Positions 55,218 through 64,000 of a DNA stretch of 64,000 nucleotides are shown in pieces (the first letter of the stretch is position 1; the number at the start of each line of letters is the position of its first letter). Below the pieces are notes generated by a model. That model was not told where the DNA came from, searched no databases, and was given only the letters and a program-made list of their open reading frames with translations. The stretch is taken from NCBI GenBank assembly GCA_013420905.1, contig JAAXNY010000021.1, forward strand, positions 62,001-126,000, written 5' to 3'. A program made the translations under genes and the position numbers. This stretch comes from Collybia mongolica. Its lineage: Eukaryota; Basidiomycota; Agaricomycetes; Agaricales; Clitocybaceae.

Positions 55218-56898
55218 CAAGCATGAACACGTGGTAAGACGCGGCGGAGGTGGCGGTGCAATATAAATTCGCGTTACGCCTTGTGAACTCCTGAAGGCCT
55301 AGGCGCCTTTGATTAAGAAATGTTGCTTGTATATCGAAGGGGATCTGCCTCGCGTTAACATTTGTAAGAAAAAGAATTTCATAGGAGTTTTACGAAAGGA
55401 TCGCGAAGGATTTGAGCACCAATATGATAAGCTTCTTGGTATCATCCACGGTTGGGATCACTGTGATTAAGCCTGAGGATGACTCTCTCAATGAAGAAGC
55501 TGACCACGTTACTTTTTCATAAGGAGGCTCGTTTACAGATGTTCGAACTGAGATAGGGAACGGTTCGCGCAGCCCAAGCAAGGGGCAATACATTTGAGAA
55601 GACTCCACAGCTAAAACATGGCGTGACCTCACCTCCTTTCCAGGTAGCCTTTGACCGATGTAGGCTCTCCTAACCTGCTCATCCTGGTCGGTAATAAAAA
55701 AGATTCTTCAACCCCGGCGTTCCCCAAACCGCGCCAAATACCATTTTTCAGAAGGCGGGGGGGATGCACCATATGGCTTGAGGAAGAAATCGGGCGATAC
55801 TAATGGACTCGGCTACCCGGATCTTAAGCTTGGGACGTTCATTTGCGGCTGGGGTATGAAAATATCGCTTCCGCATCGGTGACAGGGTTATATGTAACAT
55901 CGGGGCGCCGTTTGAGTAAGAAGAGGACCACGGTCGCGATTCAAAGGGAGCGTTGATGACGATTTTTAATTCAAAGCAATATCAGTCCGCATGACCAGCA
56001 TCGCTTGAGTATGTAAAGGCGAAAGTTACCGCAAAGATCCCGAGGGAAAGGGATTTGAATGAATCATGTTGGCTGTCGATGAGGCGTACTGAGTGGATGA
56101 CGAGATACGTCGAGCACTTGCTGTATTGCGCGTTGACCCCTTGGTTTTGTGATGATCCATGACCCTATGCTAGTTTATAACGTATGGTCTTGTATTGAGG
56201 AAAAACGAAGCTGAAAAACGGGTTGCAACGGCCAGGGATATATTACGTAAACATGTGGCGTTGGCAATGCAAATTTCAAAAGAGGCTCACTCTGTCAACA
56301 TCAACGTTCCTCCTTGTCCCACATGGAGCACACCTCACTCAACCACTATCATACGGCTGGTCGAAAAAGCCACCATTCTCAAGCACTCCTGAGGCGCTGA
56401 TTTCGAGGAAGCGAGGCCTCATGGAATTCCCGCGGTTTGGAGGAAATTTTCGGATGTTCGGACAGGTGTCGCTGACCCTAGGGTTCTCAGTCGATAGCCT
56501 TGAACGGCCTCGAGGCGGGATTCATGCAGATTCATGATCAGACCACTTCATGGAAAAGAAGCTAAACAGGGCTCGTTACCACATATCATATGACACAGAA
56601 ACGTCCATCCATCATTCATTCCCCTTTCAAGCTATGTTCGGCCCGTGTCCAGCCTCATGCCTTCCACCACCCACCCTCAAATCCAGGGCTAGGCACCTCT
56701 CGTCCAAAAGCCATATATCCCACCATCACACACTTAGAATCCTTCCTAGTGAAAGGAGCCATCCGCCGCAGCGAGCATAGACTATAGACCGAACCAACAA
56801 TAGACCTGTCACCTGTGGGGCTAGTATAAGTACCCCGGCCTTCTTTGTTCTTTTCTTAAAAGCATTCCTCCCGCATCCTTCCTTTTTTCCATCCCACC
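55218..56898. other. Intergenic, promoter of next gene
   Basis: No supported gene. GTATAAGTACC at about 56824 may be the TATA region of the gene starting at 56899. Confidence 0.45.
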
Positions 56899-57796
56899 AT
56901 GACAGAGTACGACTACTCTCCCGAGGCCTACGAGCGGTACACCCGTACCCAGCAACGCATCGCAGAATGGGTTGATCGTACCGAGGAGCATAGGCCTCAT
57001 TTTGGGTCAGCTGAATCACCGAAATCATGGGGGCCTGCAGCTCCCCTGTTGCAGTCAGCGACAAAGGGTATACAGTCCATGTTTCGACGCAACCGTCGCC
57101 CGTCGTCATCTGACTCATCATCAGACACATATGCGGACACGCCTCAATCGCCTGGGCGGATGCAGCCCTTACGACCCATGAATATCCAGCAGCGACCGGC
57201 ACCCCAACACCAGCAGCACCACTCATCACACGAGCACTCTTCCCGCCGTTCTTCGCATAGCCATAAACCTCATCGACCAACATATGTTGTCACAACACCG
57301 CCTACGACTGTGCCGGGATATGCCTATATTTATACCAATCCCCAGGGCACTCCCGGCGTCATGATCGTGCCGCCAAAAGGCAGCGTCGCTGTGAGTATCC
57401 GGTGTTGTCATAAAGCGACTTTGACTGACTAATCCCGCCCTGCCGCAGACCTCACCGCCTCCCTCATATTATCAACCATCTGCACCCGCGTCGGCATATC
57501 CCATCCCCCAAAGTGCTCCCGCTGCGGCTTCATTCACATACACATCCCCAACTCAGACCCAAGCCCAAAGCCGTCCCCAGATACCACAAATCTACTCACA
57601 GACGACGGTATCCAAAGCCCAGCCCCAGGCCCAATATGCCCAACCGACGTACCCACCTGTCATTTATCCATTGACGCCTTACACGATGTATCCCCAACAA
57701 GCCCAGGCCTCAGTGCAGGCCCCGCCACAGATAATTTATGAGATGTCGAGTAGGAAGAAACACCGGAGGAGTGAGAGTTCGCGGAGGAGCCGTTGA
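56899..57796 (+). CDS. Pro/Gln/Ser-rich protein, paralogue of palindrome-loop gene
   Basis: Two exons: 56899-57390 and 57449-57796, with a 58-bp GT..AG intron. The start MTEYDYSPEAYERYTRTQQR, IAEWVDRTEEHRPHF matches the gene at 21511 over about 35 residues. The rest is low complexity, rich in Pro, Gln, Ser and Tyr (QHQQHHSSHEHSSRRSSHSH, PSYYQPSAPASAYPIPQSAP), ending in a basic SRKKHRRSESSRRSR tail. Both paralogues have an intron after a VPG.(I/A)-type segment and a basic Ser/Arg end. No signal peptide or enzyme domain; could be a disordered scaffold or RNA/DNA-associated protein. Function unknown. Confidence 0.8.
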
Positions 57797-58921
57797 TCTT
57801 TAGATGTGTTTTGTTGGTTTTCGTTATATAGGCTGAAGCCGAGCGTGGGGGATACATGATACACGAGCCCTAATTTGTAGAAGAATTCCGACAAGGGGAT
57901 GGATTTCTATGTACCAGCCTTGTACGAAATTCTAGGGCTTCCCTTTAATGCACAGATGTTATCGCACCGATATTTACCCGACCCAAGCTAAAAGGAGGTG
58001 ACCAACACAGCCTCTTTTCACCATCAGATACCAGTTCACATGACCGACCTTTTTCTCAACACTAGTCACTGTTGTTAGGTGGGTTTCAGGGTACTCCAGG
58101 TGGCGGGTTTCATGGATTACAGAAGGTGTTCTGTACCAAACACTTCGGGTAGTTGTTGTTCCATACTCAATGTTGCCCAAGGAGGAGGATGGGCCGAAGT
58201 CTATGCGTCATTCTGCTATTTTGAGATGTTTTTTCACGAAAACGATCATGAGAGGTTTCACTGTGATCATATCTCCCGTCAACATTGATGCGAGTCCGGA
58301 GAAACTCTGCTTACAGTCCAATCTCCCATTCATCTCCCATTGATTTATACCAAACAGCATTTACATGCAAATGTATAGTTATCTGATCTGTATATCGTTC
58401 GCATTGACAGACACGCAGCTACACATATGCATCAACTCCGTGGGAAATCTCTGATGTTATCAGACGCGTCTTATGAGAGCGATCTTCATAGTGTTTGATA
58501 TCATGTGAGTTGCCAAACAAATCGGATGTAACTTGGCAACTGAGATGGATATCGCATTTGAGTCGCACCGAGCACGCAGGTATGAGGATACCCGGCCTCC
58601 ACGATGATGGAGTTCATCAAAAGATCTGAAAGGGGACCCGAGAAATCTCAAAAATCAACGCTCACCACAGCCGCACATTCTTAATCATGACTTACCATAT
58701 AATGCGGGGTGGGCTGGGATCTTTGAAGCTTTCCTTCTTGCTATCAACTGGCCCTTGGTACTTCCGTGGCCGCCTTCGTCCCCTTCATAGCGCCGGCCGC
58801 TTGTATTATTTCGTTACTAGACGCTGCCTGGAGCAGCGATGTTGTTTTTGTTCTGGTGAGCGTTTCCATTTCACAGACAGGCCTCCGAGGTAGCACAGAT
58901 TTACGACTGCTATTCTGCAGT
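57797..58921. other. Intergenic plus unresolved 5' exon
   Basis: No gene supported to about 58.7 kb. A hydrophobic frame at about 58766-58855 (AAFVPFIAPAACIISLLDAA) may be the signal-peptide exon of the membrane protein that follows, but I could not find a start and intron that keep frame. Confidence 0.35.
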
Positions 58922-60127
58922 GTGATAACCCTCCTTACCCACCTTGTGGCAGCAACAGTTGAAATTCACATTCAAAACAATGGTTCCGTTGGCTCCTATA
59001 TCCCTGTCAATTGGACACGCGAGGAAAATGACCCCAAACTTTGGGATTTTAGGCTCATCAACGATACTATGGATAGCAATGGGGACATAGGGGTGGCGGT
59101 GTCAGTGTTCGCGGGTCACAGTTTAGGAGGAGAAGCTAGTGTACCATTTCCCGACATCGGGTGAGTCCACTCCGAACGCTAATGGAGATTGGCGTCCGTA
59201 ATTCATGATCCTGACGATAATGGGCAGTCAATTCACTGTAGTGGCTGTTATCATTGGTGACCATGACAAAGCGCCGCATATCATTGCAACGAGTGAGGCT
59301 ATTTCAATAGACAACTTACCACCACAGACATCTTCTAGTCCACCAGGATCTAGGTCAGTGTCAGTCCTCTAACTCGCCTATCAATTTAAATTCCTTATAA
59401 CAGTGTCACGTCGTCTACATCGACTAGTGGTTTACCTGCCGAATCGGCGGCCACCACATCTGCCAGTCCTGTGTGAGTGCCCGAGATATACCCACCTAAA
59501 CGATACTGAGATAGCTACCTCAGAGGGCCAGATCCCACTAGGTTCGTTGGTGGATTGTTCGTTCCCACCAAATCTCGGCCGCTGATAGTGTTACATTCTA
59601 GCCCACCTCCCAAAACACCACCGCCAGCTTCGTCTAAGCCTACCCCCAGGACGCCAGCTATCGTCGGCGGGGTCATTGGAGGGTCTTTCTTTTTATTACT
59701 CATAGGTTTCCTCATGTTTTGGTTTATCCGTCGTCGTCGCCACAACCAGGCTTCTCGACGTTTTACCTTCAATCGGGAATTTATGGTACAGCGCCGTGAC
59801 GCCCCCCATGTTTCTCTCAAACCTACGGACCGCGATCTTGAAGCTGCCATGATAGCCCAGCGCCCATCGGCGGAGCCGTTTAGCCGGCCTGCCTCGAGTG
59901 CCTCCCGGGGTTCGACGCAGACGACACGCCAGCTCGATATAGAGCTGCTAATCACGAAACTCCAGGCGCAGATACTGGAATTGCATAGCCAACCGGCTCG
60001 TGCGCGTGACGTGGAGAAGATGAGGCATCGGGTTGAGTGGCTACAAGAGCAGGAGAATTCTCCTTGGGCATTGGGTTTAACAGACGAGCGGCCGCCAAAC
60101 TATAATCTGTACATGACACCACCTTGA
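58922..60127 (+). CDS. Single-pass membrane protein, 5' end unresolved
   Basis: Visible exons: to 59160, 59228-59352, 59403-59472 and 59601-60127 (borders approximate). The extracellular part (VEIHIQNNGSVGSYIPVNWT, VSVFAGHSLGGEASVPFPDI, QFTVVAVIIGDHDKAPHIIA) is an Ig-like beta domain common in agaricomycete surface proteins. A Ser/Thr/Pro-rich stalk follows, then one membrane segment (IVGGVIGGSFFLLLIGFLMF) flanked by a basic stop-transfer (WFIRRRRHNQASRR). The cytoplasmic tail has a short coiled coil (LDIELLITKLQAQILELHSQ) and ends ERPPNYNLYMTPP. Topology like fungal wall-sensor-type proteins (Mid2/SKG6-like), but function is inferred only. Confidence 0.7.
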
Positions 60128-61432
60128 GATTCGCCGCAGTTTCTTTCGTACGCATCAGTGACTAGATACTTGTTAGTGAGTGACATTAAGGCTTTGCGCC
60201 GTCGCGTCTCACTAGGCCACGGCTAACAGGATGCTATGACAGAATCTAGGTGTTATGTCGTTTGGTTCGTGTTGAAGGAACAGCTGAACGCTAAACTTGG
60301 CGTGTCAAGACTCATACGTTGTATCTGTCAACGCTTGAGCATCGCTTCCGCCGCTCATCAAACAGAATGATATCGCGCGGTCACAAGGTAACGACCATGA
60401 CCACTGATCCCCATTAATAATCTCCACGGAGTTCAGGGTTTTCCCGTCACAGCCTTGAATCGCCTCGATAGAGTTAATGTGCCAGAAGCTTTTTTGGGCG
60501 GCTTTCTATAAATATACTGATAAGATCCCGCCTATGTAAAGACGAAGTGTTTGTCAATATTCTGTGGCGACGGGACTAAGAGCAAAGCTCAACTCGGGCA
60601 TCTTCGCTAGGAGCGCACCGTCAACTGACATCAACCCTCATGCACCCTTGGGGGCCGATCATACGAAGCCTTCCATTCTTCTCACGTCGTTCTACACTAC
60701 CCGCCCCACTCAACGAGCTCATACTGGACTCAAAGGCTTGAGAGGACAAAGGAATCTTACCATTGGAATTAATCGAACACTCAAATTCCCTCTGCCGAGC
60801 CTTCGCTCGGAACCGGTTCATGAAATGAAAGCCTGTGAAATCTCACATAGGGATTGCGATTATTCGCACCCAATCGTAAGGTAGTCGTCGAGGCCCTCGA
60901 AGACAGTGGACTAGGCCGAGACAGCTCCCGGAAGGGTGGAAAGAATGATGAAATTTAAAATGCAAAGTGTTAATTTAGTGCCTGAATTGTTCCTAGCGAA
61001 AGTTTAGTCTAATGACGATTTGCACCACTCCTAAGACTGACTAGGACTGAATAGTCTGGTATTAACGTGAGGCAGAGTGTTAAAGAGCGGCATACAGAGG
61101 TAATGTGGTACATCCCGGCGACAGGCTCATCCGCCGCTTGAACGTTAGAGATAGTCATGGGGATATTATCCCAATATCACCCGTCCCGAGAGAGTGGTTG
61201 ATGGTCCGATCAAAGTGAAGCATGGTTGGGGCCTGGCACGGCTGGCCTTGGCACATTCTCTTCGCGTCCTGGCGCTCGTTCCATTAGGCTCTTTTCCGAT
61301 GTGTACATTAGACTCAGGATGAATATAGGTAGGAAAAGACTTTGGGGGCAGGGACGTTGTAAGATCGGACCTCGAGAGTTAGATTTTACAGGGCGATTGA
61401 GGCACTCGGATCACGTTGTTTTTTTGTGGCTA
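60128..61432. other. Intergenic, no gene seen
   Basis: Only short frames. Includes the 3' end of the membrane protein and distal upstream DNA of the transporter. Confidence 0.45.
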
Positions 61433-61485
61433 ATCAGATATTGAAATTTTCTTATCAGATAAGCTAAGCGAATTTTATCAGATGA
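61433..61485 (+). promoter_or_regulatory. Three GATA-type ATCAGATxx sites (iron-responsive type)
   Basis: ATCAGATAT (61433-61441), ATCAGATAA (61454-61462) and ATCAGATGA (61477-61485) lie 108-160 bp upstream of the transporter ATG. The middle one is a perfect match to ATCWGATAA, the site bound by fungal iron-regulatory GATA repressors (Urbs1/SRE/SreA type). Their place before a siderophore-iron transporter supports iron repression. Confidence 0.7.
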
Positions 61486-61592
61486 TCGACCTAATAAATC
61501 ACACGATTTTTTGATCTTCTCCTCCTCCTTTAAAGAGCACGCACGACTGACAGTTATGGTTCTTCGTCCGCCATCCACGCGCCCTTATCATC

Positions 61593-64000
61593 ATGTCTTT
61601 TTCCCATGATAATCGCTCTAGCCGTTCGGTTCACAGCGACACGAAAGGACATGTCGACGCCGCCAGTACAGATGGCGACTCTGCAGCCCATCTTGGCGTG
61701 AAGACCGTGGAGGCGACGCATAAGGTGTATGGCAAATACTCCAAGTGGGCATTGTTCATTAGGTATGTTCTTATGTTCTACTTCTATTTCCGTTGCATCT
61801 CAAGGTGCTGTGTAGTCTTGGACTAGCCTCATACATCTACTCCTTGGACGGAACCACGACATACTTCTACCTCAATTTCGCGACATCTTCCTTCGGGGAA
61901 CACAGTCTTATTAGCCCCATTCAAGTGGCACAGTCTATCATCAGTTAGTCGTTTCTTGAGAATTTCTACGTTGAGCGTACTTATGATATGATTTATGTTC
62001 ATAGTCGCCTGTGGAAAACCTGTCGTTGCCAAGGTGGCTGATGTTAGCTCTCGGGGTACTGCGTATGCCGGCGTTCGTGAGTTTTTAATGACATGTGCGC
62101 TCACAAATAAACAACTAACTTCTTTCTCAAACTAGTAATCTTTTACGTTGTCGGTGTGTCTAGGCCGTTTCCCCCTCCGTAATATTTTCCACTCATTCTA
62201 TGTTTTACGTACAGGATACATCATCATCGCTTCGGCACAGAGTGTTGAGACGATAGCTGGAGGAATTATCCTGTACGCTCTGTAAGTGTTTCTCTATCAA
62301 CTCACAGCTACTCGTCCTTATTCATTCACCCACTTAGTGGATATACGTATGCTTGTTTCTGCTCCAACACGGTCCTATCTCACCATAGATATATAGAGGT
62401 CTGCAACTCCTCACGCAGATTATCATCGCAGATATCACGACCTTGAAATGGAGGGGTTTCGTTTCAGCAATGATGTCATCGCCGTTTATCATCAACGCAT
62501 TTGTTGGAAGCAACATTGCAGCTGCTATCATGAAAAACTCGACCTGGCGATGGGGGTGTACGTGATACTATTGTACGGTTTTGAATCACCCTGATGCTGT
62601 TTCATAGATGGGATGTTTGCTATTCTCGTTCCCGCAACTCTCCTGCCCCTAATCATCACGCTCCTTTGGGCTGAGAACAAGGCGAGGAAGCTAGGAATTA
62701 TCTTGTCAAAGAAACGTGGGGACGTTGAGGAGAAGAAGCTTCCTCTTCTCCCGAAAATCCGGGACGTTATTGATAGACTTGATATCGTGGGACTCTTGTT
62801 AATTGGGACTTCGGTCGCGCTCATTCTCCTCCCATTAACACTATCTCAATCCGCCAAGGGAGGGTGGAATAATGGTTCGTCTAATATCACAGTTCTAATG
62901 ATCTAATGCTCACATCACTCTCCTCAGCCTCTATGATCGCCATGTTGGTCGTTGGCGGTGTTTTAATTCCAGTACTCGTCTTCTGGGATTTTAAGATCGC
63001 TAAATACCCCGTCATCGCGCCAAGGTTCTGCATAAATCGCAGTGTTGTCATAGCTTGCCTCATTGGAGCGTTCGACTTCGTAAGTTGTTCCATCCTACTC
63101 CCTCCAACGTAAGGCTAAACGCAATCCAGATCTCCTTCTATCTGACCTTCACGTTTCTGTATTCCTTTGTTGTTGTTGTGAAGCCTTGGTAGCTACCATC
63201 ATCACTAATCTTTTGACAGTGATTAATCGCCACTAACAGGTCTCCCGTCAATGCCAATTACTTCTTCTCGACACAAACCGTCGCCCTAACCATCTTCGGT
63301 ATTCTGGGGGGGCTCGCTATGCGATACTTCGGTCGATACAAAGTATGTCTATCAGGCTGCCGTCGTTCTACCACACCCTAAACATACTTTCCCGCAGTAT
63401 ATCCTCATTACCGGCCTCGGCATTCGTCTTGTGTTCGTTGTTTTGCCTCGGATACCAGGGTCCATGTACTCACGACATCTGATACCACAGCGGCGTCGGA
63501 CTCATGATCCACTCTCGTGGAGCCAACGGATCTGACGCTGAGCTCGTATGGACGCAACTTCTCCAAGGCATAGGTGGAGGCTTCGCGGCAGTGTCTTCGC
63601 AGGTAGGAGCGCAGGCGTCTGTGCCCCACTCCGATGTAGCCATGGTAACTGCGGTCGTCCTGCTCATCACCGAGATCGGTGGCGCCATTGGGAACGCTAT
63701 TGGTCTGTAGCTTTTCTCTTTTCCCCTGGATAATCGATGTTGATCCTTTGCGTCTAGCTGGATCGATCTGGACCAACTTGATGCCCGGAAAGCTTGCCAA
63801 GCATCTGCCTTTCCTTCCCGAGGAGGATCGCCAAGCGCTTTTTGGGTCAATTACTGCTGTCATGGCTTATGAGCGAGGCACTCCAATCCGTGAGGGCGCT
63901 ATTCAAGGTTAGCTTGTTCTCACCGTCGTCTGAATGATTTCTGAACGCTGACATGACCCGAACAGCATACGATGACGTTATGAAGATTATGACCATCGTG
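61593..64000 (+). CDS. Siderophore-iron MFS transporter, 3' end beyond window
   Basis: ATG at 61593; at least ten exons, and the frame is open to the window end (AYDDVMKIMTIV). SIT/ARN family sequence: KYSKWALFISLGLASYIYSL, YLNFATSSFGEHSLISPIQV, VACGKPVVAKVADVSSRGTA, GYTGLQLLTQIIIADITTLK, WRGFVSAMMSSPFIINAFVG, NSTWRWGYGMFAILVPATLL, RLDIVGLLLIGTSVALILLP, LLQGIGGGFAAVSSQVGAQA and AVVLLITEIGGAIGNAIAGS. These proteins have 14 membrane helices and take up ferric siderophores by proton symport at the plasma or vesicle membrane. The N-terminus is hydrophilic, as usual. Iron repression is suggested by the upstream GATA sites. Only the last part is missing. Confidence 0.9.

Overview
The window looks like nuclear DNA of a mushroom-forming basidiomycete (Agaricomycetes). 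Genes are split by many introns of about 50-75 bp with GT..AG borders. The recognisable families (F-box and BTB proteins, the fungal DUF7025-AAA ATPase, the HAM1-like protein, tandem dienelactone hydrolases, a ricin-B-type secreted lectin, a siderophore-iron MFS transporter) are typical of that group. No bacterial, viral, rRNA or CRISPR features were seen. Function calls come from motifs read by eye; no database search was possible.

Layout. 1-6 kb is AT-rich and repeat-rich: an acidic low-complexity gene running off the left edge, palindromic GGAATTCC clusters, a perfect-looking hairpin, a four-unit ~240-bp tandem repeat and a small coiled-coil ORF. 6-20 kb is gene-dense: F-box protein, DUF7025-AAA ATPase and BTB protein on the minus strand; then a probable mitochondrial protein, two tandem dienelactone hydrolases, a small secreted protein and acetyl-CoA hydrolase (ACH1). 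20.4-23.9 kb is a large inverted repeat (arms ~1.08 kb) whose arms each carry a 510-bp hAT-like MITE plus the promoter and first codons of a gene lying in the loop. 24-29 kb holds remnants, a PHD-finger gene and a frameshifted gene. 29.6-35.9 kb has a HAM1-like protein, an intron-containing tRNA-Asp, and an F-box gene with a broken copy beside it.

36.1-41.6 kb is the most striking part: a 5.57-kb palindrome with 2,090-bp, almost identical arms built partly of a 90-bp minisatellite. Its 1.39-kb loop encodes eight consecutive 30-residue IQ-like repeats followed by a predicted membrane segment. 41.9-54 kb contains a 7TM-like pseudogene, arginase, a four-exon small secreted cysteine-rich protein, a thaumatin-like/ricin-B lectin, and two overlapping intronless ORFs of unknown role. 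54-64 kb has a small inverted repeat, a paralogue of the palindrome-loop gene, a single-pass membrane protein, and a siderophore-iron transporter (cut by the right edge) with iron-type GATA sites in its promoter.

The genes are individually transcribed housekeeping, secretion and signalling genes; I see no co-ordinated gene cluster. The unusual biology is structural: two large, nearly identical-armed palindromes, each enclosing a protein-coding loop.
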